From Pelomyxa schiedti (Eukaryota > Evosea > Pelobiontida > Pelomyxidae), in assembly GCA_020536535.1 (NCBI GenBank), contig JAHLWZ010000757.1:1-20181 (forward strand): a stretch of 20,181 bases of DNA, in the 5' to 3' direction. A program made the position numbers and the translations under genes. The notes under the pieces were generated by a model. It ran no database searches. It was given only the letters and a program-made list of their open reading frames with translations, and was not told where the DNA came from. Shown here piece by piece: positions 1 to 20,181 of this stretch (its first letter is position 1; every line of letters begins with the position of its first letter).

Positions 1-82
1 CGGCCCTGTGCACCACCACCAAGAGTGGATTGCCCACCCTCACAGGCATTACAGAGCTTTCTTAAGCTCTGAGTACAATAAA
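1..82 (+). other. Possible 3' tail of an upstream gene with poly(A) signal
   Basis: Two plus-strand frames are open from the left edge and stop at TAA 63-65 or TGA 70-72. A canonical AATAAA hexamer follows at 77-82, in an A/T-rich run. This is what the last codons and polyadenylation signal of a gene entering from the left would look like. About 20 codons are too few to recognise a protein or choose the frame, so the call rests mainly on the stop-plus-AATAAA arrangement. Confidence 0.25.
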
Positions 83-833
83 AAAAACTTTTTCATTGAA
101 AATTTCTTCCTTTCTGTGCCCCGTTTGTAGCCACCAAATTTCTCCCACCCTGGAACTCCTAAGTGGCCCCACCTTGAGCATGCTCAAAGTCGAACAGTTT
201 TGATCACACTGCACTTTGTCCAAAGTGCGCACTAGTTAAGCAATTTGGAGCCTCAGTTTGGTTCCGATTCGAAGCTTAATTTGGGCAACTTTTGGAATTA
301 GGGTGTGTGTGCAGTCTCTTGGTGTTGTTCTCAGACTCCGTTATAGAATCTCAAAGGAAAAAAAAATTTTTGGGCCGCTCTGGAAATTAGGAATTTGAGC
401 CAGATGTGATCACTGGAGGGAGTAAACTTGAACGAAGGATGAATTGTTGATACTACTAGGAACCCGAGGAACCCAATCAATCAGTGAGTTCAATAAAGCC
501 CTGGGAATACCAACGATTCAACCGATTCGTTCAAGTCTACTCCCTTGAAAATTTTACGTTTTTCACCAAGTTACAATCCGGCTCGTTGCTTTTTTAACTC
601 GTTTGTTTTGTGGGATTTATACTTGTGGGAGAAAGTCTGGAGGTCGAGTTTATCCTCGTCAGATGACGAAGTCTTTTTTGTCTGACATCTAGATGAGCGA
701 GTGCACACACCAGTCTTGTGCACAGTGTTGGAATCTTTGTCTGGACCAGGCTCGACTCGTTGAGAGATGTCTTGAACCGAATGGGTGCAGTTGTGGTATA
801 CCTTGGCATTATCTGTATAAATCCAATACCCGG
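83..833. other. Stretch with no convincing gene
   Basis: I find no exon chain here with matching intron phases and no recognisable protein. Short open frames exist on both strands: a Cys-rich plus-strand frame at 693-878 and a minus-strand frame at 594-809. Neither has family motifs or supporting neighbouring exons. A second AATAAA occurs at 492-497 on the plus strand. The right part probably includes the 3' UTR of the minus-strand gene ending at 834. Confidence 0.4.
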
Positions 834-1745
834 CTAAGGCGGAGGTTCCGTTTTGCTTTGGTTCTGGGGTTGCTCTGAACCAATGCAGATTTCCGTGGTC
901 TGATTAGGACTCATGGATTTGAAAATGAGCAGATACAAGGTGGTAAGAACCGTCACTGTGAGTCCTGCTGACATACTGTTAGCTAAAAAAACAGGGAAAG
1001 AACCTGCTCACTGGCTGAGATGCCACAACCAGAGTTTTCACTGCTCTCGGGCTGTGATACCAGTGGTAAAAATGGGGAGGGGGCCCACTCAGTATCCTTT
1101 TCATCGTCAGATGGAACAACAATAAGGGCAAGTTCTGGTAATAAGTAAGTAAATAGGAACTCAAGATGTTTGTGTTATACCGGCATCGATTTCCGCCTGA
1201 GTCCTCTCTCTTGCTGGTGGGCGATTGGGATCAGAAAATGAGTTCCTGATGTATGCATCCATATCGAAAGTCGCATAATGTGGTGCATAAGGAGATGCCG
1301 GCTTACTGGGTGATACATTCGCCTTAGTGGGTTGCTGGGGAGGTGTCTGTGGCTTAGACTGTGTTTGGGGTTGTGATTTATTGGGCATACAATACGATCG
1401 GAGGTTGCACATGAACCAGTGGGCGTGGGGGCACTTGAATCCGCGGGTGTGCCTGTGGCTGTGGCTGCGGCTGTGGCTCTGAATATGGCTGCAGCTTCGG
1501 TTGCAGTTGTCGCTTTGGGGTGTGGAGCAGTGGCACAGTGTTTAACTTAGGAAGTGGTGGCAGCGTGGCAGGATGTGAACTGTTTTCTGGGGGTGCTCAC
1601 AAAGTCGCAGATTGGTGCCGCAAACCGCCGGTGATTTCCGAAAAACAGAGCAAGTCCTGGTAGCGTCGTCCGCTGTCAGCGGTACTACACAGAGCGGAAG
1701 TAACGACTGGTCAACTCCAGTTTTCAACATCGTATCGAGGACCAT
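834..1745 (-). CDS. Uncharacterised Pro/Gln-rich protein, 6 exons, ~227 aa (tentative model)
   Basis: I do not recognise this protein. Minus-strand exons that join with consistent phase are 1745-1716, 1656-1626, 1586-1396, 1358-1181, 1134-1012 and 964-834 (684 nt including TAG). Introns are 59, 39, 37, 46 and 47 nt; the last has a GTGAGC donor and CAGCAG acceptor. The proposed start ATG at 1745-1743 has a strong context (CACCATGG). The product has a short N-terminus, a PQPQPQPQ tract, a Pro/Ser/Thr-rich middle, an acidic patch (PSDDEKDTEW) and, near the C-terminus, a hydrophobic stretch (LTVTVLTTLYLLIF) that could be one membrane segment. The 5' exons are the weakest part. An alternative last exon (975-904, with a 28-nt intron) is possible but needs an abnormally short intron. 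It is divergent from the gene starting at 1955. Confidence 0.45.
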
Positions 1746-1954
1746 GGTGCCCTGATGATCCAAGTCGTTCTAGTACTGTAACCTTCACTCAGCCTGTGGA
1801 AAGTGGTTGTTTGTGCATTAAGAAGTACAACTGTAAGAGTTGTTGTAGTTGCGTTATCCTCCCATCACCTTCTCCTCCCCTCGCGGTCCATTTCGCATTT
1901 CGATGGTTGTTTTTTCCGTTAAATTTTCGTAATTTCTTTCTAGTGTTGCCGAAA
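1746..1954. promoter_or_regulatory. Short divergent intergenic region (~209 bp)
   Basis: This is the only space between the proposed minus-strand ATG (1745) and the plus-strand ATG (1955), so it probably holds both promoters and 5' UTRs. The part next to the plus-strand start is T-rich. No TATA box or other defined motif is obvious. If the minus-strand gene has further upstream exons, this region would shrink. Confidence 0.35.
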
Positions 1955-4145
1955 ATGAACGAGAGTGGTTTAGGTGCGGAAGACAGACCGAGGGAGTACG
2001 ACAGGGAGGTAGGAGAGAATGGTGGGATTGTGGGAGTGAGCGACAGCGGTTGCAGCACGAGGACTGCAAGTGTACAAATCGATCCCACTGCGTCTCAAAA
2101 AACCTTGTGTGTGCACACGCACACGTTTTTTCGCGCTTTCAATGTGTGAGGTTTTTTTTTTTGTTGTGTTCCGCTTTTTTTGGCATCTGGCACACATATT
2201 GTTTATTAGTTTTTTTTTAAAACCAAAAAAAAGAAAGGACTTTTTGGAAGCCAAGGCATTTGTATCCGCAGCTAGAAGAGCACGGGCGATGCATACCCCA
2301 ACCCATAATCTCCTTGCGCACATTAGGCAGCTGGAATTGAATGTCGGCACTTTGGTGGAAAAGGTGGCTGCCCACTTAACCTCTAAGTTGTGGCTTTTTT
2401 GCGTGTTCTCAAATTGTTTCCAGGCAGAGAATATCCGCCGCCAAAATGCAGTGTATGATAAAGCTACTTTCAATTGTAATGAGCAAATCGACAAATTGCA
2501 GCAGCAACTTGTTCAACTTGAAAGTCAAATCGAACTACTTAATGACAGACTTGTTCAAAAGGTACTTCTTGCTATAGCATACAATTAATGTCTGAGTGGA
2601 TTCAGTCTGAAGATGTACAACATCACCATTACGAACAACATGAAGCACTCACCTCACTCAAAGAACATTTGCTACAACTTCGGCAAATCGAACAAACATC
2701 CAACACACTTGCTGCGAATTCTCCCCCATTATCTGAGGGAAATGTAAAAAGTCTACCTATTGAAGTGTATCATAAAATAATGGGATTGGAGAACTCCATT
2801 GTGGTCTGCATGAGACTCTCCCTTTTCTATTTAATTTTTTTTCAAAGAGCACTATCCGGACAGCTATTTCTTTGGAACAAGATAAACTCGCTCTGCAAAC
2901 TATCTTAAAACAGGCTCAACAATTACACGTGGAGAATAAATCACCACTCCTCGACAATGCTTGCTCCATTGCTGCTAATCCTCAAGTCACCGCACTGGAG
3001 AGTGAGGTTGCAAACATGATTGATTTTCTCCAATTACAAACCCACGAAGATAGTAGATCTACAAGCCAAACTTGATGCTGTAAAACAAGAGAATTCTCTC
3101 ATGACAACAATGGAACGAGCAAAAGACAAAGCACTTGTGGACCTCTCACAAGAAGCTCAAAATACAACTGAAAGAGAATCAGAGATGCAAGAACTAATGG
3201 TATACATTTCTTTTCTTTTTTCAGGTAGTACGTACTTTCAAACTAATTTAAAAAGACAGAATTAGAATACCAAAAAAACCGTGTCCAAGATTTAACTGAG
3301 CAAAATACTACGTATTTGCCACTTAGGTTGGAAATACCTTTTACTAGTTATAATTGTGTAGAATTATTGCCGTCATCGATGCTCTGGACAGTAAAGCTAC
3401 TCAAGTTGTAGAAAATACCCGGCGGGTTATTTCCTTTGAAACATGGGACCGCGAAAGAACTTTTTTGCAGGTTATCTTGTCAACAGGTTAAAGTAGCCTC
3501 CAACAATAGCAGACAAAACTAAGAGCGCAGAGAGTAGCCAAGACAGCTCTGGAGCAAAAAATCTCCGCCTTGGAGCAGCGTTGTGACGAGTTACGTAGTA
3601 AAATTGGAACTGCAATAAGACCACTTCCCGCTAGGTTTCAATGTGCACTACCCTTTCTTGCTTTCTCAATGTGACAAATAGAAAGGTACCCAGTAATCTT
3701 TTGGCATCTCGGACCAGATTATCCGGTTCCCTTTCTTCTACTCTCGACGATCGCAGTACAATGCGCATGAAGCTAAAAAAGCTTCAAGCTGAACTAGCAC
3801 TAAAACGACAAGCTTCTACACAACGAGATAGCTTAATCCATGTTTTCCACTCTGATTGCAAAAAACCCTGCACAATAACTGATCCCAAAAAAGGTTCTAG
3901 AAACAAAAGTGCGTGCACTCTCAAGGGAATCACAATCCGTGTCCCAATCTCTTAAAAAGGAAGTGGCTGAGCAAGAAGCTGAAACAACACACTTGATACA
4001 ACAACTTCACCTCTCTCAGACAACACCCTATGTATCTCCGCACTTTGATTCCCACAACTTACTAACAACAAACCTAAACACAACACAAACCTTCACACAA
4101 CAGAGCGAAAACAGGATCGAGGAGCCCCTTGCGTCGTCATCCTGA
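1955..4145 (+). CDS. Coiled-coil protein of unknown function, 11 exons, ~545 aa
   Basis: Exons: 1955-2145, 2234-2363, 2424-2561, 2606-2803, 2848-3001, 3054-3199, 3256-3311, 3362-3470, 3531-3634, 3682-3841, 3894-4145 (1638 nt with TGA). Every junction keeps phase. Introns after the first (88 nt) are 44-60 nt. The start ATG follows GAAA. After a short non-coiled N-terminus (~65 aa), the protein is rich in Gln, Glu, Lys and Leu with heptad-like spacing, for example EQIDKLQQQLVQLESQIELL, LEQKISALEQRCDELRSKIG and SLKKEVAEQEAETTHLIQQL. The C-terminal ~45 residues are Thr/Asn/Ser-rich. No signal peptide or membrane segment is seen. Such proteins commonly act as cytoskeletal, centrosomal or Golgi scaffolds, but I recognise no specific family. 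The exon 1/2 junction (donor 2146, phase 2) is the least certain, and the in-frame 60-nt intron 2364-2423 has no stop codon and could be retained. Confidence 0.75.
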
Positions 4146-4338
4146 GGGTTAAAAATAGTCTCACGAACTCGCTTGATTCGCAGCTTCTTTACAAACTCGC
4201 CGAAACTTCACGTGTACGAGAGAATGTGAATTTTTTTCCCCAGAAAGCCAAAGAAAAATCATTCGCCAAGAAAAAACAGACATTCGTCCCCGGCTCTAGG
4301 CAAAAAATCATAAAACAAATCTAACCGAGCTTGCAAAC
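4146..4338. other. Intergenic region between tandem genes (193 bp)
   Basis: This separates the coiled-coil gene from the PFOR gene on the same strand and must hold the 3' UTR of the first and the promoter and 5' UTR of the second. It is A-rich near the PFOR start. No AATAAA or TATA box stands out. An in-frame TAG at 4294-4296 upstream of the PFOR ATG argues against an N-terminal extension in the same exon. Confidence 0.4.
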
Positions 4339-8803
<4,465 letters not shown>

Positions 8804-8972
8804 ATTACTCGTAATTAAAAATCTCTCTACCTAGAAAGATTTTTTTCATCAGCCCAAAAAAAAAGGGTTTTTCCTTTTTGTAACTTATGTATTGTTTTTC
8901 CTCCTATTGTAACACAAAATTTGTTAGTGTGTGTTGGTTTGTGGTATTGTACTGGGGCTGGGGCATCTGGTT
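8804..8972. other. Convergent 3' intergenic region (169 bp)
   Basis: This lies between the stop of PFOR (plus) and the stop of the F-box/VPS9 gene (minus), so it holds two 3' UTRs back to back. It contains A- and T-runs (for example 8856-8880) but no perfect AATAAA on either strand. No gene is seen. Confidence 0.5.
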
Positions 8973-11900
8973 TCAGCGCCAAATGAGCAGAGCCGAACCG
9001 TAGCCCACAGAGGCCCACAGAGTGATGGGATTGGTACACACAAGACCGGCTGTTTCTGCAACTACAAGAGTGTGCAGAGGCCTGTGTTTGTGGATTGGGA
9101 GTGGTGGTGCCGGAGACGCGGTACTAGAGGAAGCTGTTGCTGCGGTTGTTGTTGCGGTGTCACTTCTGGGAGCTGCTGGTTCTGAAATTGTTGGTGTTGT
9201 GGAACTTGAACTTGTTGAGAGAGTTGTGGTGCTAGTGCCTGGTGAGGGTTGTTGGCGTTGGGCTGTGAGAACCTGCAAGCACTTGGAGTCGGTCCGATTC
9301 CATACTAGCAGTTTGCCGTCTTGGCGCAGGGCTATCACGAAGCTTGCAACAGTGCGAACTGCTACAAGGTTTGTACTTTGGTCTTGTTGAGGATCGCCGG
9401 GGGTGTCAATTGTGCCACCTCTCTTGATTCCACTGGGATTCATAACTCTGCCCGGAATTGAGCCTGGCGGAGTCTGAGCATCACCCCAGGGTTGCATCTC
9501 TGACTCCTCTGGCCTTTCAAAGTACTGAACAACGCCTCCACTGTCCACATCCAGAGAAATGAGTGAAGAACCTTGCGCAACTAAAATGCAAGATTCCGCC
9601 CAGACGTTGGCAATGCTGGTTACAGGTTCACTGGATAGGCGTATCACACGCATGAGCGTGAGGTGGTGTGTGTCAAACACTGTTATGAGGCCTGCTACAG
9701 TGCCGAACCACAAAGTGCCACAGTGTTGGGTGGCACATGTTGCGGTTCCGTCAATTTGAGATTTTGCTACCTGTTTATCACCATCCAGTGTTATTGCATA
9801 AGAAGTTGTTCCTGCATCAACAAGTACAAGTGCAAGAACAACAGAGGTCTCAAGATGAACAGGCATAATAAGTTGTATATGTGATGGGAGAGTAGAGGAG
9901 GCATCCTAATTTATGAGTATTTTTTAATATTTTTTGAAAAACTAGCAGAAGGCATGAACACACATTCTCAAAAAGGCTGGAACCTCTTTTAGCAACAGCA
10001 TGTGAAAGAACATCCACTCCGTATAGGTTCATATCTTCAGAGGAACATATTACAGAATTCCCCACCATTGCCATGCAGAAAATGGCTGAGGTGTGAATAT
10101 TAAGAGTGCCAGATAAATCACTGGTGTCACGGAAGAACATAATGTCCCCAGTATTTAGTCCAACCCAAATTTCACCAGTCCCGACTGCTGCTATACTGCA
10201 TATCTGATATTAAGTTAGTTGGAACTTTCCATTAGAATTGGGCTACAGTTTTTTCAACAGTAAGAATTGATGATGACAGATTTGCCAAAATATCAACGGA
10301 TACATTTCTCCGGGTACCTTTTTACATGTGAGTTGGTTCATTCTTTTTTGGGCAGGAACCTATCAAGTGGTGAAACTTAGGAAGACTTCCAGTTCTGGGG
10401 AGGGAACTCTTTATGGGAATAGGAGACGACTGCAGTTCCCCTTCATCCATTTCAAATGGAAAAATGTCTTCATTGACCAAGGGGCTATTGTCTTGGATGG
10501 GTGTGCTTGGATCAGAAAGAGGACAGGGAGTTTCTGGCATGTTCTGTTTTTGGGATGCTGGGCCTCTTCGCTTGGCCACTTGCCTATATTGTAGTAAATA
10601 TTTGCAGGTTTGCTGGAGGTCTTACCAAGCTTTTGCTGGCATATAGTCCTCTACAAGAGGGGAGGAGGAAAGTGGTGGGGTCGGCTCGCTACTGAGAAAT
10701 TAGCAAATGATGAAAGTGAAAGTGGGATCTCACCTGTGTGTGATATCTAGTGGCTCGGATGCTGGTGATACTTTGGTAATTTTTGTTGGATCCATAGTTT
10801 CAATATACAGGGAGGCAGATACAAGATGAGTGTAAAAACAAAAGCCTTCACCGTAACGTTCTTCCATATCAGCAAACCTACCAATAAATGTGGAAAAAGT
10901 TATGGAAATCATTGTTTATCAAATAGAATCAGGAACTATGGATATGATGTGTTGGAAATAATTCTAGCTAAATTGGCTTGAATAACAACATAAATAAATA
11001 GAGGCAAGAAGTCATCAGCCCCAGCAACACTACCGGAACTCTGCAAAGCATCTATTTATGGAATAAGTTGAGAAAACTCATGACTAGAAACAGCACAGAT
11101 GACTATTTTGCATGAATTCAGTATACAGGCTATTTTCTCAAAAGGAGTCACCACAGAATCAATAGCTTCCAGTTCTACAGTTCGTATTGTTACAATCCAG
11201 AGGAATGGAATTCATAGGAGACCTTGCATGGCAGAGTGAATTAAGCTTTCATCTATTGGGATCTTGATTTCCATAGTGTTCAGAGAAACAGTTTGCTTCA
11301 ATTTGGTAACTTGTCGCTGAAACTTGGAATCTTTTTCTTGAAATTGCTTTTTGAAAAAAATACTATTGCCAATTCAGTCATTACAACGGTACAAGAAGGT
11401 AAACCTCCGATAGAGATGGCCAAAGACATATCTCTTCATACTTGCTTTGGCTTTTACAAATTCGTTGGGTAGCATGTCACACCATGGAGGTTTTATTTTC
11501 ATTGTATACTCAGCTGAGGCCAGGAAATCATTTAACATTTTGGACTCATCATCCAGTGAAAGACCTTTGGCTCGCTTCTCAAATGTTCGGATAAACCTAT
11601 TTAATGTGATTCATGCTGCTCCCATGAGTGAGACTACATTTCAACAACTATCTTGATTTCTTTACATGGTGGCGTATCTAGAATACAAGAAAATGAGCAC
11701 TCAGGCATCTCTACATCAGTCCAGTATACATCCTAAAAAGGCTTAGATGCGACGTTTTCTTTGTCTGGAGTTACTTTATTTTTAGAGCCTTTCACTTTCG
11801 TAGGTTTAATGTCAGGAGAGCTTACTTTCTTTGTTTTGGCAAGGTTTTTTTCCTTAGCTTTAATTAATTTCAAAAAAAAAAAAAAAAGGAACTTTGGCAT

Positions 11901-13812
11901 TGTAACCCCAAGAAAACATACCTTTTTCTTCCGTTTTGATTCTTCACTGTCTGAACCCCTTCCTGTCTTGGATTCTGTCTCTGTCTGCTGAATATTAGAA
12001 AATACGCTACTTCCGTAAGACAGTTTTGACCTTCTTCCCTTTATCTGCTTTGGATGGACAAGACTGGGAACGACATTGTGTGGGTGATTGAGGAGCAACA
12101 TCAGGTTTGGGTGGAGGAGTCATGGGGGTGGGTGAAAAGTCGCTAGGGAGTTGAGGGCCTTGTGGTAGGGGCGCCTCACTTTGTTTCGGGGGTGCAGAAG
12201 CACGAGGAGAAAGGGAATTTGGAGGGGGTGTAGACGGAGGCGGTACAAATTGAATATTCTTTTCTGGAGGGGGAGTACTTGGAGGAGCAGCAAGAGGTGG
12301 AGGGGCAATAACGGGAGGAGGAGTGCTCGGTGGAGCAGCTAGAGGTGGAGGGGCAATAACTGGGGGCGGAGCTATCGTTAATCCTGATATCGATGGGAGA
12401 CGAACAGGTTGAGTCTCGGTGAGTTGTGAAGGTGTTCCTTGATGCGCTGCAACTGGAGGAGGCCTAGGAGGGGGCATTAGTGGTACTGACATGCATGGGG
12501 GTATCATTGGAATCAGCAAGGTAGGAGGTGGTGTTACGGGAGGCATTTTCCGAGGGGAAGGTGAGACTGTTGGAAGTGAAGGAATGTTAACTTGTGGCTC
12601 TGGAGGATTGGTTTTTTCTACTGTGGGTACTGGAGGAGGAGGAACTTCCACAGGCAATTCAGGTGGCGGGATAAATATTGGTGGAGGAATAGAGATATCT
12701 GCTCGCGGAGATAACTGGGAAGGGGGAGGCAGTACCAGAATTAAATCTGTTAATGGTGGAGTCTCAGGAGGTGGTAGGATCGCAGGGAGCCGTGGCGATG
12801 TAGAAGGGGGAGTTGCAGGAGGTGGCAGTTCAGGAGGTGGAATTTCAGGAAGTGGTAAAATTGGTGGTGCCGGAGGTGGGGGCGTTGGTGGTGGCGCAGG
12901 CGGGGGTATTGACGGAATTGACTCTGGCTGGTGTGGGCTTGATTCCTCAGGACTCCGAAATGGCCGCAAGGCAGGGGGAAGTGGGGATATAGGAGGGGGT
13001 GGAGACATGAATTCTGGTGGTATTGGTGGAGGAGTAGAGGGTGGAAGCCCTAAAAGGTGAGTGGTTGAACTTATTGATGGCGGCGACTCCGTCTTGGGGT
13101 GTTGGGGTGCCACTTCTTGAGGGGGTGACGAGTCTGCAGTTTCTTTGGAGACGTCGGTCCTCGAGTGAGTTAAAAGTAGACGCCTATCCCGAGAGGTTGT
13201 ACGTGATAGCAATGGGGACGCAGAGACGAAACTACTGCTCTGTGGGGAAAAAGGAAGATCAAACAGGCCTAAGGTAATTCAGTTACCTTTTTTGTGCTGC
13301 CAAATTTGGATTCGCTGGTCTCGGGGCTGCTAAATTCCCCAGAATCAACGGGGTGTGCATTGGGGATAGCTATAGGATTTGATGGAGAAGACAGAGGTGG
13401 GCACCTGGAACCAACTTTAATAGTGCACTTTCACAGAGATGGAAGTAGATACCCTCCCCTCTTTGTGTGTTCAGAATACATGGCAGCGAATGTCAATTTG
13501 GCGCTGTTTCTAACAAGAACTAAAGACCCAGGACAAGCCTGTCTGTTTGGGGACCAGCAAAATTTATCAATCAAGTGCACCCATAATCTAGCATCTTCAC
13601 CAACGGCTCTTATCCTCCTGCATGTAGCACAAACAGCCAGCAAGTCTAGTATGAAATTGTCAAATTATGACAAATAGCCCTATAAGAATTCCACATCCCT
13701 ACAAACTAAAAAGAAAAAACAAAGCAAAAAAAAGTGGGGAACAAACAAACGTACCCCGTAAAGACAAGTACAAAAAGCACCTGACCAGGAGGTCGTTGGA
13801 CAATTTTTCCAT
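8973..13812 (-). CDS. F-box / polyproline / VPS9 (Rab5-type GEF) / beta-propeller-like protein, 17 exons, ~1338 aa
   Basis: Exons (minus): 13812-13755, 13645-13453, 13404-13287, 13239-12031, 11987-11922, 11852-11775, 11732-11638, 11596-11405, 11362-11223, 11174-11092, 11040-10946, 10889-10734, 10691-10626, 10583-10360, 10317-10247, 10203-9964, 9905-8973 (4017 nt, phases consistent). Residues 1-50 form an F-box (LSNDLLVRCFLYLSLRD, then LLAVCATCRRIRAVGEDARL). Residues ~130-525 are strongly Pro-rich, followed by a Lys-rich stretch. Residues ~600-815 match a helical bundle plus VPS9 domain: FIRTFEKRAKGLSLDDE, FEKIACILNSCKIVI, GADDFLPLFIYVVIQAN and FYTHLVSASLYIE. VPS9 domains are exchange factors for Rab5/Rab21-type GTPases on endosomes, and F-boxes bind Skp1 in SCF ubiquitin ligases. 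The C-terminal ~400 residues hold WD/propeller-like strands (IWVGLNTGDIMFF, LWFGTVAGLITVFD, ALRQDGKLLVWN). The intron between exons 11 and 12 is U12-like. The overall role in ubiquitin-linked endosomal traffic is inference. The F-box to polyproline linkage rests on splice phase only. Confidence 0.87.
10890..10945 (-). other. U12-type AT-AC intron (56 nt) inside the VPS9 domain
   Basis: On the minus strand this intron starts ATATCCAT (7 of 8 to the U12 donor ATATCCTT), contains TTCCATAAC (one mismatch to the branch consensus TTCCTTAAC) and ends TTTTTCCAC, with about 10 nt from branch A to AC. Removing it is phase 2 on both sides and restores the VPS9 motif between ANLARIISNTS and FIGRFADMEERYGEGF. 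No GT-AG pair in this interval keeps the frame: the obvious GTTCCT...GGTAG pair creates a TAG codon at the junction. Confidence 0.85.
12274..12369 (-). repeat. Two tandem 48-nt units in the polyproline region
   Basis: Two nearly identical 48-nt units (12274-12321 and 12322-12369) encode the 16-residue unit PPPVIAPPPLAAPPST twice, inside the long Pro-rich exon of the F-box/VPS9 gene. The few differences are mostly synonymous third-position changes (for example AGTACT versus AGTGCT on the plus strand), so the duplication is recent enough to see but has been kept in frame. The surrounding region has many further PPP-containing near-repeats. Confidence 0.85.
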
Positions 13813-14249
13813 TATGGGGCAGCTTACGAAGGGTCAGCAACAAAAAAACAAAAACAGAAAAAAAACCGTACACCGGCTGTGCAGCCTTGTCTTTTTTTTC
13901 TTATCGTGCACGTTCAGTTCGGGAAAAATCTTCACGAAAACAGCTTTGGGCAAAGGATCAGACAAAACAAAGCCAGATCCGCTGATTGATCGCCTTCATG
14001 TGAGATCCTTTTGCAGCAGAATCCCAACGCAGACCAGCTCTCACATACCTCTCGTGCCCAGTCAAGATACACATTCCTCTGGAAATTGGAGCCTCGAATT
14101 GCCTCAATGGAAGGACCGTTTTTTTCTCTTTCTTTTTTTATGAAGTGACAGATGCACAGGCAAAGTAATTCGCAGAGGAGAAACGAAACGCCCGTCAAAA
14201 TCGCGCGAATCAATCAAAAAAAAAAAAGAAAAAAACCGTCTTGTGCAAG
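13813..14249. promoter_or_regulatory. Divergent intergenic region (437 bp) between the two ubiquitin-related genes
   Basis: This separates the ATG of the F-box/VPS9 gene (minus, 13812-13810) from the ATG of the VIT-VWA-ubiquitin gene (plus, 14250). It probably contains both promoters and 5' UTRs. It is A-rich close to both starts (for example 13840-13866 and 14216-14236). No TATA box or known operator is recognisable. Open frames inside it have no family features. Confidence 0.5.

Positions 14250-20181
<5,932 letters not shown>

Noticed and set aside
245-285. tRNA-like T-loop (GGTTCCGATTCGAA)
   Set aside because: No matching acceptor stem, D-loop or anticodon arm can be paired around it on either strand.
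693-878. Cys-rich 61-aa open frame on the plus strand
   Set aside because: Six cysteines near the N-terminus looked like a small zinc-binding protein, but spacing fits no finger I know, no adjacent exon is in phase, and part overlaps the minus-strand gene's last exon.
1396-1480. CCCH-like zinc finger in another minus-strand frame (KCPHAHWFMCNLRSYC)
   Set aside because: The final His of C-x7-C-x5-C-x3-H is missing, and this frame would need a stop-containing upstream path. The PQPQ frame joins its neighbours in phase.
1789-2088. 99-aa minus-strand open frame overlapping the first coiled-coil exon
   Set aside because: It has no motif and overlaps the start of a well-supported plus-strand gene. 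It is treated as an antisense shadow.
10890-10945. Conventional GT-AG intron using GTTCCT (10936) and GGTAG
   Set aside because: Joining these ends makes a TAG codon at the splice and loses the conserved VPS9 residues between ISN and RF. The AT-AC reading keeps both frame and homology.
12491-13060. Long plus-strand open frame encoding a Gly-rich protein of 189 aa
   Set aside because: It is the antisense shadow of the polyproline exon (CCN codons read as NGG). It has no homology features or splice partners, while the minus strand is part of a phase-consistent 17-exon gene.
12031-13239. Formin (FH1 polyproline region)
   Set aside because: The polyproline tract resembles FH1, but the downstream exons encode VPS9 and propeller sequence, and no FH2 motif is seen anywhere.

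Overview
This is an intron-dense protist nuclear segment. The genes use the standard code and are cut into many small exons by very short spliceosomal introns, mostly 37-60 nt with GT-AG ends. I rebuilt the gene models by hand, requiring matching intron phase at each junction and, where possible, agreement with known protein families. Four large genes account for nearly all of the window from 1955 to the right edge, and a fifth, smaller and less certain gene lies on the minus strand at 834-1745. No tRNA, rRNA, CRISPR array, transposon or prokaryotic signal was seen.

Layout: 1-833 holds at most the 3' tail of an upstream gene followed by non-coding sequence. A Pro/Gln-rich protein of about 227 aa (minus, 834-1745) diverges from a coiled-coil protein of about 545 aa (plus, 1955-4145). 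Next is a complete single-chain pyruvate:ferredoxin oxidoreductase (plus, 4339-8803; 19 exons, 1189 aa). It points to anaerobic or microaerobic pyruvate metabolism. Convergent with it is a gene of 17 exons and about 1338 aa (minus, 13812 down to 8973). It encodes an N-terminal F-box, a long polyproline region, a VPS9 (Rab5-type GEF) domain and a C-terminal beta-propeller-like region. One of its introns has the hallmarks of a U12-type AT-AC intron, so the organism probably has a minor spliceosome.

Divergent from that gene across 437 bp is a gene of at least 29 exons (plus, 14250 to beyond 20181). It encodes a VIT domain, a VWA domain with an intact MIDAS, a long low-complexity linker, a near-perfect ubiquitin module that lacks the Gly-Gly processing site, and an E2/UBC fold whose catalytic cysteine position is Asn (a UEV-like pseudo-E2). 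The protein continues past the window.

The unusual part is this head-to-head pair: an F-box/Rab5-GEF protein beside a VIT-VWA-ubiquitin-pseudoE2 protein. Both domain combinations look unusual to me. Together they suggest, by inference only, a ubiquitin-linked membrane-trafficking function. I do not assign a species; the data fit an intron-rich, possibly anaerobic or facultatively anaerobic unicellular eukaryote.
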